Notes: generated by a model from the sequence alone, not told the origin. 64,000 nucleotides of DNA from Cephalopachus bancanus (GCA_027257055.1 JAPVLO010000322.1:1612001-1676000), one strand, 5' to 3'; shown: positions 11,464 to 23,499, counted from the first letter of the stretch. A program made the numbers and translations.

Positions 11464-11753
11464 GCCAGACATGGTGGCTCAAGCCTGTAATCCCAGCACT
11501 TTGGGAGGCAGAGGTGAGACGATTGCCTGAGCCCAGGGGTTCGAGACTAGCCTGGGCAACTTGGTGAGACCTCGTCTCTACATTAAAATTTTATCTGGGT
11601 TTGGTGGCACATGCCTGTAGTTCCAGCTACTTGGAAGTCTAAGGCGGATGTATTGCCTGAGCCCAGCAGGTCAAGGCTGTGGTGGCCATGAGTGTGCCAC
11701 TGCACTCCATCCTGGCCAACAGAGTAGACTCCAACTCAAAAAAAAAAAAAAAA
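11464..11753 (+). mobile_element. Alu, intermediate type
   Basis: Full dimer combining AluJ-like words ('cccagcactttgggaggcag') with later ones ('gagcccagcaggtcaaggct', 'tccaactcaaaaa'). The hairpin reads 'caggggttcgagactagc', so the paired form is not yet complete. Flanks carry related words (GAGACACAACA and GAGCCACAACA), a diverged TSD. Confidence 0.9.
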
Positions 11754-11769
11754 GGAAAAGAAAGAGCCA

Positions 11770-13985
11770 CAACAGAAGAAATGACCATGCCTTTATTCAG
11801 CCATCTCTGTGAGCAGAGATATGATGGTGAGCAGCGATAGGGCACTACTTACAGAACTTACAGCCCAGGGTAACAAAGCTGGAAAATTTCATGTCATAGA
11901 TAGAAATAGAATGACAACTGTACTGCTACAAAGAGGAGGACTACCAGTGACTTTGAGAGCTTATAACAGCAGACCTGACCAATGTGGGAGCTGGGACCAG
12001 AACACAGTCCATCAGTTAAGGACTTCATCACTCCACAAGAGGATGATCTGGAGGTTAATATCAGGTCCAGTTGTGCAGCATTTGTATATTTTTGTATATT
12101 TATGTGGACTCATATCTTTCTACTTCTGTGTCTGCATATGTTTGTATATATATTTATCTAACCACACATATATACATTATGCATAGATGCTTGAGTTAAC
12201 TATAAAGAAAACTATATGTCTTCTCATTCCAGAGCAGATTGTGCTGGCCTCAACTAATCCTGTTTTGACTTTATACATAGGAAGTCCTTTCTCATACTGT
12301 TTATTGGTATCCTGAGTAAGCAGAGCAGGTAAGAGATCTCATCCTAAACAAGCCATCAGGCAGGGAGCATTCCATCCCATTGTGCACATGTTTAAATGGA
12401 CAAGTGAGTGTGCATGAATTTGGACAGGGGCATGCCTGCAGGCCCAGGAAGGGGGAGGCCATGAGGACACACGAGGATCTCTGCATGCATGTCTGTGTTC
12501 ATACGTGTGTTGGCACACTGAGCATGGGCACACATGTGTATTGTGAATGCTCTATGTTCTGTGAGGGGGTGAGGGGGAAGGGAGCGCCTCATTTTCCTGG
12601 TTTGGCAGTTTTGTGGCGCGATGCCTCTGGGAGTCAGGCACTTGCTGCACGTCCTGGTGTTCCTTACAGCAGTTTTGCCTGCAGCGGTCACACAGTTGAA
12701 AAATCTAGGTCCATGTGACTGCTCGGAGACTCTGCAAAGGCAAACAAGTAGGACTCGTGGCCATTTTGCAATTCCTGCTCATTAGACATGTCTGGGGCCT
12801 TGCGAGTGAGCTCTGAGGATAAATAAGTATAAATATTATATTTGCCTCCAGGTTATCTTTAAAAATGTATTTCCCTCTCCCTCTACCTCCCCCCAGCCCC
12901 TACCAACAACTGTCAGTGCCTCCTGAAAGCTCCTGGGTATCAGAAGAGCCATACTGAGAATCCAGGGTCCTTAGCAAGTTGTTTGCTTCCTCTGAGCTGG
13001 CCCCCATCACCCAGTCCATGGGGTGGCTAGAGGCAGCAGGGTACCCTGCAAGCTTCTTGGTGCCTCCTGGGTGGGGAGGGCTATGTTCCTTGTGGTCCTG
13101 AGAGTCTGAGCCTCCAAGCAACACCACACAGAGATGACAAGGGGATTCATCCTTACCAGCTGGGCCTGGCTGGCATGGCCAAGGCCACAAAGGAACTAAA
13201 GTCAAAGCCAAGGCCTCAGCTGGCATGATGCCACCACTTAGAAGGGACTAGGTTCCCATGTTGGGAGTAGGGGGGTCCGGACACCCCATTTGTGGGTCAT
13301 TTAATTTTTAAAAAGCAAAACCTACTCAAATAACTCAAGAAAAAGGAAGTTGATGGGGGAGGATATGGGGATTATGTCCCCCACGTCACTACCCCCATGA
13401 TCTACTGAATCAGCAGTGTTTTCTTGGGCAGAATTTGGGAATTGGTATTTTTAGAAAGCGCCCCGTGTGATTCTGGCAATCAGCCAGAGTTGAGAGCCAC
13501 TGCTGTGGAGTGAGAAGAAGGGCGCAGAGCTCTGCTCATCAAGCTTTGGCTGGCTATGAGTGTCAGAATCTGCACTGCCACAGAACACCTTACGTGATGG
13601 CCCTCCTTCCTTTCTGGGGCTACCATAAAGGTCCACTCTCTGCCCATAACAGCCTTTCAGTTGCATGAAAAACAAAAACAAAAAAACAGAATCCCCTGCA
13701 TGGATCTTCTTCAGGCTGAACTGTCTTGGCTCTGCCTCATGGGACAATATTTCTAGTCCCCTCACTGACCCCAGCTCCCAGCCACTGTCGTCCAAATGAG
13801 CCCCATCTGCCACTGTCGCCTAAAATATGGGTCACAGTGGGATTGGCTCACTGTCTGACCACAATAGCAGATCATGGGCTGCCCCAAGCATCTTGGGAGA
13901 GACTGCCTTCCCTCCCTCTTGCCTGCCCTGGACTCAAGCCTCCTTGGACTCTATATGTGGAAGGGGGTTACACCTGCCTAACATT
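11770..13985. other. Low-repeat intergenic DNA
   Basis: No repeat recognised for about 2.2 kb. About 12,380-12,560 is rich in TG/CA words. About 12,715-12,870 ends in an AT-rich 'gataaataagtataaatatt' run. The overlapping frames on both strands at 12.3-13.8 kb have no domain signatures, no matching splice sites and compete with one another, so I do not call genes here. Confidence 0.4.
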
Positions 13986-14004
13986 GAACAAATGTCACCC
14001 AAAT

Positions 14005-14258
14005 GTCATAGCAATAATAGCTCCTATTCATTTACTACTTCCTGTGTACCAGGCAGTTAACTGATTTCTTTACATGTATACTCTTATTTAATCTTTACTG
14101 TAATAAAGATAGTGTTATTTTCATTTTGCAGTTGAGGAAACTGAGGCCTAGAGTGGTTAGATAACCATCCTAATGTCATACACCTGGAAAGAAGCAGAGA
14201 CAGGCTTTGAACCTGGGTCTTTCTCATCCCAAGACTGCACTCTTCATTATAGCTCCAT
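14005..14258 (-). repeat. MIR SINE, antisense, long copy
   Basis: 'gtgtaccaggcagttaactg', 'atttaatctttactgtaata', 'gttgaggaaactgaggccta', 'tgaacctgggtctttctcat' and 'aagactgcactcttcattat' follow the reverse MIR consensus almost end to end. Confidence 0.85.
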
Positions 14259-14259
14259 A

Positions 14260-15555
14260 CTTCTCATAGGATATTCATAAAGCTGCGGAATCCAACTGCC
14301 TATATGTACACCTCTCAGTGACACCAAGGGAATGAGAGCTTTGAAGTTTCCACATGGTACTATAGAGCGCTTCCACAATCCTGTGAAGAGATAAAGTATC
14401 CCTACTTACTGGAACACAGCTAATCTACATCGATTACCTATACCCCAGGGTCAAGTTATTTCACTTTCTGGGCTCTCTGTGGTATGATCAGAGACCATGG
14501 ACTACACCAAGCCTAGAAAATGGAATTTGGGTAGTAAGATGAGAATAAAATCGGTGACAGAAGACCCATAGAAGTTACCCAATTCAACCCCCTTTATTAT
14601 ACAGGGAACCCTGTACCTAAAAGGGAAGAGGCTTTCCAATGCCACCAAGCTATTTAGAGCCTTGATGGAAAATAGATTTCATCTGATACACCAGCTCTGA
14701 CCAGTTGCTGGCTTCGAGTATTGTGTTGAGACTAATTCTAGAGCCATATCTGGGTTCAGTGGGAAGAAATACTGTAGTTAACTGGCAACTCACTAGGGTT
14801 TCTAGAAGAAGTAATGGTAGCAAGCATGCCATCCCAGGATTAGGTGTCAGGTCTCCTGACTGCAAGTCCAATGCCCTGCAGGCACAAGCATTCTAGTCAA
14901 TTATGAAACATTCGAGAAAATTACAAAATGAAATCATCTCAAAGTGTGTCAGTGGTTTTCTTAGACATGACACATTTGGTTGCAAGGAGCAGAAACCCAC
15001 TCAATTTAACTTAAGTAAATGAGAATTGGCTGTCTGGACATGATAGGCAATTTCACAAAACACTCAAGGACAGAAAATAGTGCATTAGAACCACAGGAGC
15101 CCAGAAGTAGAATTAGAACCTCAGGAACAGAGACTATTCTCTATGCCTCTTAAAGCCACAAGCTTTAAACTATTGGCTGCTTATATAATAACTGTGCCCC
15201 TGCTGTCTTGCAAACAGAGCACAGTTTGCTTAGAAATCAGGCTATAATGAGTCCAGTCCAGCTCAAGGAATGCATCATGACTAGTCTAAGCCTGTCTTGA
15301 TAATCCTATTCCCTTTTCCATTGGTTGGTGTATCCCAGTTTGGGGCAGTGATATAGAAGAAAATGTCTGTAGAGAGCTTAGTGAAAGAAAGAGACACCAA
15401 GAGAAACTTATCTTCTCCTTAGATGTGTCCATGCGATTGGTCCAGGTTGGTGAGATGTTTACTCCTGTTCCATCCATCTGTGAATAGTCCTGAGATACCT
15501 GCTACAGCAGTCAGGTCAAGATCAAAGGAGAATCACCCACATCCTGAGGGTAGCA
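14260..15555. other. Unassigned intergenic DNA
   Basis: No gene or confident repeat is seen. Short frames at 14,650-14,896 overlap on opposite strands and have no recognisable product. Confidence 0.35.
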
Positions 15556-15559
15556 AAGT

Positions 15560-16070
15560 GAATAGTTGGCATTGTAGTTTGTATGTTTGTCCTCTCAAGC
15601 CTCATGTTGGAATGTAATCCCAATGTTTGAGGTGGGATCCTAATGGGAGGGTCACGAAGGTGGATCTCTCATAAATAGATGAATGCTCTCCCTGCAGGGG
15701 ATGTAGGGAGTAAGTGAATTATTATTAATATGATTATTATGTCTACTTCTCTGTATTCCCACATAAGTCTGACTTGCATGTGGATGGAAGTGTGTCCCAA
15801 GAGTGAACAAACCCAAGAAAGCTAATGATTAAAAAAAGCCTGGCACCCCTAGCCCCTGCCTCTTGCTTCCTCTCTGGCCATGTGATCTCTGCACACACCA
15901 ACTCCCCTTCATTTTCCACAATGAGTGGAAGCAGCCTGAGGCCCCAACCAGAAGTAAGTGCCAAACTTCCTGTAGAGCCTGCAGAACCATGAGTCAGATA
16001 AACCTCTTTTCTTTATAAATTACCTAGCCTCAGGAATTCTTTTATAGCAACACAGACAGACTGACATCTG
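15560..16070 (+). mobile_element. MST/THE1-type MaLR LTR with foreign segment inside
   Basis: The 5' part has 'gaatgtaatcccaatgtttg', 'aggtgggatcctaatgggag' and 'gaatgctctccctgcagggg'. The 3' part has 'gcctggcacccctagcccct', 'tctggccatgtgatctctgc', 'gagtggaagcagcctgaggc', 'acctcttttctttataaatt' and 'acctagcctcaggaattctt'. Between them, where the LTR normally continues, about 95 bp (15,722-15,815) do not fit the family and recur at 17,236. Confidence 0.8.
15722..15815 (+). repeat. 90-bp segment, copy 1 of a dispersed pair
   Basis: ATTATTAATATGATTATTAT, then CTCTGTATTCCC, CATAAGTCTGA, GCATGT, GATGG and GTGTGTCCCAAGAG, are shared in order with 17,236-17,327. The differences are scattered single bases. 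It sits inside the MaLR LTR body. Confidence 0.8.
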
Positions 16071-16189
16071 GGAAGAAATTTGATGAGATTTTTGAGCCAC
16101 AAGCTGCACATTTCCTGGATTTGCCCTACCTTCTTATATCCTTCTTAAATGAGATAATAAATGGGAACATCATTTAAACCTTTTTTAGT

Positions 16190-16385
16190 CTGATGTTCTG
16201 CTTCTTGACACTAAAACATTCTTCATGCTTTATTTCATCCTCCCCATGCCTTGATGTCCTCATCTGTAAAATTTGGATAATAATAGAATTATTCTATTAT
16301 TCTAAGGATTAAAGGAAGGGGTACATATAAAACACTTAGAACAGTGTCTTGCACAATCAGTAGTAGTTGTTACTATTATAAATCA
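16190..16385 (+). repeat. MIR SINE fragment, 3' part
   Basis: 'gatgtcctcatctgtaaaat', 'ttggataataatagaattat' and 'cacttagaacagtgtcttgc' match the sense MIR 3' half. Confidence 0.75.
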
Positions 16386-16404
16386 TTGTTAGTTGTACTA
16401 GCTT

Positions 16405-16918
16405 GTAACTAAGATAGCCACCATCAATTCTTTCCTCCCTGTAACACTGCCACTCCTTGACTCTAGGCTGGCCTGTGGCTGCTTGGACCAACAGAATAGG
16501 GTAGAAGTGATACTGAACATAGCCACTCAGTAGACTGGCATGTTCGCTTCCCTTATCTTCAGACACTAGGTACTTCCACTTAGAACCCAGATACCATGCA
16601 GTAAGAAGCTCAAACCACATGGAGAGGCCACCTGTATATACTCTGGAAAGAGTCCCAGCAGAGTTCCCTACTTATAGCCAATGCCAAATGCTCGTCAGCA
16701 TCAGTTGTTAGTTAATGCATGAGCCATCTTGGACATCCATTCCAGCTGAGCTCTCAGATGACACCAACCCAGTCATACTTTGATTGAAACAGCATGAGAG
16801 ACCCCAAATGGGAACCATCTAAATAAGCCTCATCAACCCACATTAACCATGAGAGATAAAAATAAGTTGTTTTAAGCCACTATGTTTTGGGTTGGTCTGT
16901 TACCAGTGAGTGATAACC
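16405..16918 (+). mobile_element. MLT1-type MaLR LTR
   Basis: Internal 'ggctggcctgtggctgcttg' plus 'gaccaacagaatagggtaga'. The 3' end is 'aagttgttttaagccactat' and 'gttttgggttggtctgttac', the standard MLT1 terminus. Confidence 0.75.
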
Positions 16919-16929
16919 AAAACATTATT

Positions 16930-17231
16930 GTTATTATTATTATTATTGAGTTGGAGTCTCACTCTGTCACCCAGATTGGAGTGCAGTGGCAAGCTACTGG
17001 CCACCGCAGCCTCAACCTGCTGGGCTCCAGCGATCCTTCCGCCTCAGCCTTCCAAGTAGCTGGAACTACAAGCGTGCACTACCATGCCTGGCTAATTTTT
17101 TATTTTTTTAATTGTAGAGTCGAGGTCTCACCAAGTTGCCCAGATGGGTCTCGATCCCGTGGGCTCAGGCAATCCACTCACCTTGGCCTCCCAAAGTGCT
17201 GGGATTACAGGCTGAGTCACCAAGCCCGGCT
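16930..17231 (-). mobile_element. Alu, intermediate/derived type, antisense
   Basis: Starts with a (TTA)n-modified tail and 'gagttggagtctcactctgt', and ends '...accaagcccggct'. Flanks CCAAAACATTATT (from 16,918) and CCAAAACGTTATT (from 17,232) form a 12/13 TSD. Confidence 0.92.
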
Positions 17232-17235
17232 CCAA

Positions 17236-17327
17236 AACGTTATTAATATGATTATTATATCTGCTTCTCTGTATTCCCCTATAAGTCTGATATGCATGTA
17301 GATGGGAGTGTGTCCCAAGAGCAAATG
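17236..17327 (+). repeat. 90-bp segment, copy 2 of a dispersed pair
   Basis: Matches 15,722-15,815 in order and orientation at roughly 85-90 percent by eye. Here it lies directly 3' of an MLT1 LTR and the Alu that interrupts the junction. Confidence 0.8.
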
Positions 17328-17329
17328 GA

Positions 17330-19095
17330 CAAGCTGGAGTAACTACTTTGACCCCAACTCTGCATGACTATTTTGTTCTAGTGTCCAATACCACCTTACT
17401 GGTTTAGTCCCTGTGTATCAGTTCCAAATGCCTAGGAGAAAGAATCTAATTGGTCAGGTTGAGTTAGGTGCTCACCCCTGATAAAAATCATTTGTGATCA
17501 AGGATGAAAGTAACATGCTCCCTAGTACTGTATGGGGTAGGAGTGGGAGGATATCCCTAAGAAAGCATTGTGAGTATGGAGGAAATAGTAAGTGTCCCTT
17601 GCAAAGTATCTCTCAGTTAACTTCTTCTATGTAGATTTTTTTCTCAAGCACGACATAATTACAAGATGACTACAGCAACTCCAGCTACTACACCCTTTCA
17701 GGTACAACTGTGGTAAGAAAGAACCAGACTCTTTTAGCAGCTCCTCCAAAAGTCCTGGGACTCACCCTGAACCAATTTGCAATCAAAATCAAGAGATGCT
17801 TTGATTGGTCAGGCATAGACCTTAGACTCCACTTGTGGATTCTGGCAGTGTCTGCAGAGAAGAGTAAATGGATGTTGGTGTATGTGTGTTTGGAGAGGGT
17901 GAGGTGGTACAGGGAGATAAATAACGAATCTCCACCACATTCATCAAATACGAATGGGAATTCCCAGAAACCTCAAGAGGAAGGGGGGAATGTTCTAAGC
18001 AGTGGACATTGTATTCTGATCACCGAAAGGCACAACCCATGGGAAACAAGAGATGATCATCTCCTTAACCTCTTAGTCTTTGGCAAACTTCACCAATCTG
18101 AGTCTTCTCCAGGCTAGACAATTCTGGCTCCTTCTACCCTTCCTCATAGACCTCAGTCACACAGGAACAGTGGCCAGGTCAGTGGCCACCCCTACCACAG
18201 GCAGCTGCCAGCTTTGCTGCTTGGATACCTCTTAACACTAATTACAGCAACAGTAATAAGATCACTAGAAATCCACATCATCTAGTCAGGACCATTTGGG
18301 GCAAGGTGGGAGTAGGTTTCTATTTTCCCAGCCCTGCCTCAGCTTTTGTACTTCTAACTATTTCTCTTTCTCGGAGGGTCCTATTTCTGTTAGCATTTCT
18401 ACTGGTTATAACTGCCCTCCATCGAGGCCAGGTGTCTCCTTAAGGCTGAAAATTATGTTGCATGAAATGAACAGAAATCCTCAGCCCCAGGATAGCTCTA
18501 TGGTTTTCTGGCTGGCAGGAAGCAGGTATTTTGGAGGAGGTAGGATGGAGTAGGCATAAGTACCCCAAACTCTGTCTTGGCTTCAGAGCCATTCATCAGG
18601 GGCTGACATTTCCTTCATTGCTGGCCCAGGGCCAGGGCAGTGAGTGGCTTATTTCCGTTGCATTACAGTTTGAAACCATATGCAAACCAGAGGACTGTGT
18701 CTATAAATAAGATATTATAGTTAAATCAATATTGATTATTAGGAGTTAGTGTTATATTCAAAGTCATAAAATGGAATAAATATTATGGTAAAAGTGTCCT
18801 AAATCTCATGGGCAAAATCACTGAGAAGACAAAGACACAGGCCTTGGGTTGATGGAACTGTGACCCCATTTTCCACCCCCTAAGAGGAATTGTCAAGCAG
18901 ATGGCTGTCCCTGGTAGGGGCAGGGAGAGGAGATGGCAATTTGGGGACAATGTAGATGTCTTTCATTCCATTTCTGGGCCACATTCTTGGTTTTGTTCAA
19001 GGCCTATGTTACATATAACTGAGTATACACTCAGCTGATTTTCATGATTGGTATTAAAAGAGTAGTCCATTCAGATTGTAGTCACAATTGTACTC
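17330..19095. other. Unassigned intergenic DNA
   Basis: About 1.8 kb without a recognised repeat. The 135-codon frame at 17,710-18,117 lacks low-complexity bias but shows no domain, no plausible upstream start context and no splice sites I would trust. I do not call it a gene. Confidence 0.35.
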
Positions 19096-19112
19096 ACCAG
19101 ATTTATTTTTCT

Positions 19113-19402
19113 TTTTTTTTTTTTTTTGAGTTGGAGTCTCACTCTGTCGCTCAGACTGGAGTGCAGTGGCCGCTTCCGGCCACCGCAGCCTCGACCTGCT
19201 GGGCTCCAGCAATCCTTCCGCCTCAGCCTTCGAGTAGCCAGAATTACAGGCATGCGCTACCACGCCCGGCTGATTTTTTAAAATTTATTGTAGAGATGAG
19301 GTCTCGCTGCCCAGGCGGGTCTCGAACCCACGGGTTCAGGCAATCCACTCACCTCAGCCTTCCAAAGGCATGGGATTACAGGCTGAGCCACCGAGCCCAG
19401 CT
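19113..19402 (-). mobile_element. Alu, derived tarsier-like subfamily, antisense
   Basis: Full dimer with GTGGCCGCTTCCGGCCAC in the right arm, 'cgggtctcgaacccacggg' in the left arm and the CCAACTC-derived 'gagttggagtctcactctg'. TSD CAGATTTATTTTTCT at 19,098-19,112 and 19,403-19,417 is exact, so this is one of the youngest insertions here. Confidence 0.95.
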
Positions 19403-19561
19403 CAGATTTATTTTTCTAATATAAACTTTTCCTTTTTTTTCCCCCTTAAAAATCTGTTATTTTACTAATCAGTAAGCCAATTTAGTGGATGACATTCCAG
19501 GAGGGGATTTGTGGTCATGTTTTATTTATTTATTTACCTACTTACTTACTTCTTTATTTTG

Positions 19562-19720
19562 AGTACTCACCACCATGCCCGGCTAATTTTTTTATTTTTT
19601 GTAGAGATGAGGTCTCACTATGTTGCCCAGGCTAGTTTCAAACTCCTGGGCTCAAGCAATCCTCCTGCCTCAGCCTCCCTAAGTGCTGGGATTACGGGCA
19701 TGAGCCACCATGCCTAGCCA
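19562..19720 (-). mobile_element. Alu left arm, AluJ/FLAM-like, antisense
   Basis: Only the 5' monomer and the start of the second arm are present ('agtgctgggattacgggcat' to 'caccatgcccggctaatttt'), followed by 'tttattttgagtactcacca'. It is truncated, or a free left monomer, next to a degenerate TTTA/CTTA simple repeat at 19,520-19,560. Confidence 0.8.
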
Positions 19721-19751
19721 GATAGCCTTTTCTGATAAAAAAGTAACTGAA

Positions 19752-20048
19752 GCTGGACTCGGTGGCTCAGCCTGTAATCCCGTGCCTTTGGGAGGCTGAG
19801 GTGAGCACATTGCCTGAGCCCGCGGGTTCGAGACCCGCCTGTGCAACTTGGTGAGACCTCAACTCTACAATAAATAAAAAATTAGCTGGGCGTGGTAGCG
19901 CGCGCCTGTAGTTCCAGCTACTTGGAAGGCTGAGGCGGAAGGATCACCCGAGCCCAGCAGGTCGAGGCTGCGGTGGCCAGGAGCGGCCACTGCACTCCAG
20001 TCTGGGCGACAGAGTGAGACTCCAACTCAAAAAATAAAAAAATAAAAT
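19752..20048 (+). mobile_element. Alu, derived tarsier-like subfamily
   Basis: Contains 'ctcagcctgtaatcccgtgc', GCGGGTTCGAGACCCGC, GTGGCCAGGAGCGGCCAC and an (A/TAAAA)n tail. Flanks AAAAAGTAACTGA and AAAAAGTAATTGA form a TSD with one mismatch. Confidence 0.93.
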
Positions 20049-20059
20049 AAAAAGTAATT

Positions 20060-21085
20060 GATGTTTATTGTATAATAGAAACTTCATAGAAAGGTAAAAT
20101 AAACAAAAAGAAGAAAATAAAATTCACCCAGAATTCAACTACCCAGAGACAATCACTATGAGTATTTTGGTGTACATCCTTCCAGTCATTTTTCTGTGTT
20201 ATGTGTGTGTTTGTGTGTGGGTGTGTGGTCTCTGCATGTATGTGATATAATTTTCTAAATAGGATTGAAATAGCCAGACTGTTTTGCAATCTGAACAGAT
20301 TAATTCTATTATATGTACTGAACTTTATTTAATCAATCCCTTATTACTACATATTTAGATTGTTTCCAATACTAATTATTTTTCAATTTTGTTCATTGTT
20401 TTTATAAGTGGTCCTAAAAGGTGCTTATCTTTAGAAAATAAGCCCTTATTTCTTTCCAGTTGATGAGGAAGAATGAAACCTGGAACAGGAACAAGGCACT
20501 ATAGGCAGTAGTAGAAAGTCACTGTGTTCCTGACTGTAGCACGTGCTTTTGTGTGGTTCAGAGGCAGACACGTGTGGCAATGGGCTCCAGTGGAAACTTG
20601 AGGTTAGTAAGGCCTCCCAGCTCCGTCTCTGCCCCACATCTCCTCACCTCGCAGAGTCTGGCATGCTCTCAAGGACTGCATTGCCCTATCTCAGAACTAA
20701 CTGTTCTGTCTGAGGAAATAGGGCACCCTCCTCATTAACACCCATGGGGAATAGTCGTCATTACACAGAATCATGGCAGGAGGGTAGTCCCTGTGTCTAC
20801 TGCCTGCTCATTACCAAGTATGCACATAAAGAGGGTCACAGCCTTCATTTGTCTGGGAGGGATGGGGAAGACATGACCTAAAACTGGTCAGTCGGTGACA
20901 GTCTGCCAGGACGCTGAATCCTGAGGAAGGGCCACAAAGATCACGGTCATTTGGAGGTTAATTTTGACAGTGGCAGAGGCTGTTTCTGCTGAAAACCAGT
21001 TTCTCAGCTTCCTGCTTCCCAAATCTCAGGCTTCCAAGGCTTTCTCAATCCTTGCCTTTCTCAGGTGTGAGTTCCCAGCCTCCTG
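20060..21085. other. Unassigned intergenic DNA with short TG tract
   Basis: A GTGTGTGTTTGTGTGTGGGT tract lies at about 20,202-20,228. Sequence near 20,270-20,420 ('ttatttaatcaatcccttat', 'atttagattgtttccaatac') looks like an old L1 or DNA-repeat fragment, but I cannot name it. No gene is recognised. Confidence 0.35.
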
Positions 21086-21089
21086 TTGA

Positions 21090-21485
21090 GTACTGTATTA
21101 ATTGGGGTTGTACGGAAGCTGAGAAGTCCCACGATGTGGCATCTGCAAGCTAGAGACCCAGGAAAACCAGTGATGTAAATTCCAGACTGAGTCCAAAGGC
21201 CTGATAACCAGGAGTACCAACACAAGCCCCGGCCCAAGGGCAGGGGAAGACCAATGACTCAGCTCAGGTAGCCAGACAGAGAACCAATTCAATCTTCCTC
21301 TGCCTTTTTGTTCTGCTCAGGCCCTCAACAGGGTAGAGAGAGAGCTATCTGCTTTACTCAGTCCTCCAATTCAAAAGCTAATCTCCTCTAGAAGACACAT
21401 CCAGAAATAATGTGTAACCAGATAGCTGGGTATCCTATGGTCAGTTAAGCTAACACATCAAAATAACCATCACAATTAGTTACCC
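21090..21485 (-). mobile_element. MLT2-type (ERVL) LTR-like, antisense
   Basis: 'gtattaattggggttgtacg', 'aagctagagacccaggaaaa', 'ctcaggccctcaacagggta', 'atctgctttactcagtcctc', 'acatccagaaataatgtgta' and 'aaaataaccatcacaa' follow the reverse order of an MLT2-like ERVL LTR. Confidence 0.6.
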
Positions 21486-21489
21486 CAAG

Positions 21490-21790
21490 TTAGTTCTGTT
21501 GCTTGCAGAAAAGAATCCTAATTGAAGCTTACTTCCTCCCCACTTCACTCACTCATCCTCCAAGGCTCACATTAAATGTCACCTCCTCTCTGAAGCCTTC
21601 CCCAATAAAGATAATCAATATTATCTTTCTGCTTCACTTCTATAGCCCTTTGCTTGTAATGCTTATTATATTTATTTTATCCTGCCTAGTGTTACAGGTA
21701 ATTTTTAACATGACACAGAGCTAGAGTTGCCTTACACTGTAATCATAAGAACTTTTTGAATGAATGAATAAATAAATGAATATGATATAT
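21490..21790 (+). mobile_element. L2 LINE 3' end
   Basis: 'catcctccaaggctcacatt', 'aaatgtcacctcctctctga' and 'agccttccccaataaagata', ending in '(tgaa)n taaataaatgaat', is the sense L2 3' terminus. Confidence 0.8.
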
Positions 21791-22035
21791 ATGAGAATAG
21801 TCACACTTTGTATTCAAGCATCCACTGATTAACTACTGTTAATGGGACACTGGGTGGTGTTCCGTATTTACTGGAAATGAAAAGTCATAAGCATTTCCAT
21901 TATCTACAGAAGTGAACAAAGTATTCCTGGTCAGAGCACACAGACACTAAGTTGTTGGTGTTTCCTAATGTTTTGTATTTGTATTAAGCATTAACTGGCT
22001 ATTGTCAGGCTCTAACTGTTCCTCCGTGACTCTAT

Positions 22036-22185
22036 ATCAGGCGTCACAAACTAGCCACCCACAGGCCAAATGCATCCTATAGCTTTGTTTGACCCACACT
22101 AATATTTTTTTCAAAATTGATTTAGTTGCCAACATTTAACATTCAGATTTTAAACATAAAACTCCAGATTTCAGACTTCTCTTGA
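22036..22185. mobile_element. hAT-type MITE fragment (tentative)
   Basis: 'gccacccacaggccaaatgc' and 'tttgacccacactaatattt' followed by 'gttgccaacatttaacattc' resemble the 'missing-ground' words of an old hAT MITE. It is diverged and the ends are not defined. Confidence 0.35.
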
Positions 22186-22189
22186 AAAC

Positions 22190-22910
22190 TCAGAATTCCT
22201 GACAATGCCCACATGTCAACCCTCAGCTGGAGTTAAGCAGTGGTTAGTCCCCTCTCCCCTCACTCCCTTCGGATGGAGCATGAACTCTGATGCTGACCAC
22301 AGTCCCCACAAGGCCAGCTTCACTCACTACCTGCCTAGCCCCTGAAGACATCACTGCCTTTGGTCCACTCATTAAGGATAACCATTGGCAGTAGTGGGAA
22401 ACTGCCAGGGGAGGGCAGGGTCAGGATTGGCAATGGTGGGAAACTGCTAGGGGAGGGAGGGCACACCTCATCAACAAGGGTACCTGCATAATGAACATTT
22501 GTGTACCTAATCCTGAATCGTACCCCACATATTTAAAATGATTTTTTTAAAAAAAGATAATCATTAAGGGTAAAAAGATGACTAGATGGTGGACATGGAA
22601 GTATAATGTCCTTCTGTTGGCTTAAATGTTTCCAGAGTATCATAGACAGGAAAAGGAATATTTAGAGGATTCTGGAAAACTGCCCTACTCATTCCATTTC
22701 CACCTTCTTCTGTGGAAGATTTGCCTATTTCTACAAAATTAAAACCAATTTCTTCTGTTCCCCTTTAGTCTCCAGAGGCACAAGTTCATCCTTCCTAATA
22801 GACCAGAGAGGGGGACTCTGGAACCCAAAATCTCCAAAGCCCAAAATGGAGCCAGGAGTCAAGGCCAAGCCTTTCTAGCCTGCCACATTTTGGTATAAAC
22901 CACAGTCCAG
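22190..22910. other. Unassigned intergenic DNA
   Basis: Apart from the short tandem duplication, I recognise nothing. An A/T run near 22,540-22,555 ('tttttttaaaaaaagataat') could be a degenerate retroposon tail. Confidence 0.3.
22385..22459 (+). repeat. 42-bp tandem duplication
   Basis: TTGGCAGTAGTGGGAAACTG and TTGGCAATGGTGGGAAACTG start two adjacent units (22,385 and 22,427). Both continue with CCAGGGGAGGG or CTAGGGGAGGG. About two copies are present. Confidence 0.85.
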
Positions 22911-23062
22911 TGAGATAGAATTAATTAGCCCCAATTTACAATGAAGACAGTGAGGCTCAGAAAGTTGAAATGTGTTATCCAAGGTCACGCAGTTTAAAAG
23001 TAGGCCATCTGGGACTTATGCCTAGATTACCTGATCTCAAGCCCACTGCTCTTGTCACTGCC
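22910..23062 (-). repeat. MIR SINE, antisense
   Basis: 'caatttacaatgaagacagt', 'gaggctcagaaagttgaaat', 'ccaaggtcacgcagtttaaa' and 'gatctcaagcccactgctct' follow reverse MIR. Confidence 0.8.
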
Positions 23063-23499
23063 TGGAGGTATCTGGGGCTCAGCCAAGCTGGAGAAGGATC
23101 CAGCCTAGAGGGCATCATATGATTTCTTAGCCTTTGAGATGGTAAGAGCATCTCCTGGCTAACAACAGGGCAACAGGGATGAGGACTTTGGCTCTCAGTA
23201 CAAAGAGAGGATGATTCAATCCCCTCCCTGATGGCTCAGTTCATGATGGGGTCTACCCAAGTGGTTCAACCCTCGGCCAGACTGCCTCTAGGGAAGAAGA
23301 ATTTGGCCCCCAGACCCTTTCTGTGCCAGGTTTTCATAGCAGGAAGGTGGCAAACAGATGGAATTCTTATTCAGGGGCCTCCTTTTTCCCTTGAAGAAGG
23401 CACAGGGAGGGAGAAGGGTTACATCTTGAGAGGACAACCTTGCCTCCTCTTTCTCTCATCACTGCACCATTGGATCTATCCACAAGCCTGATGGTGCTA

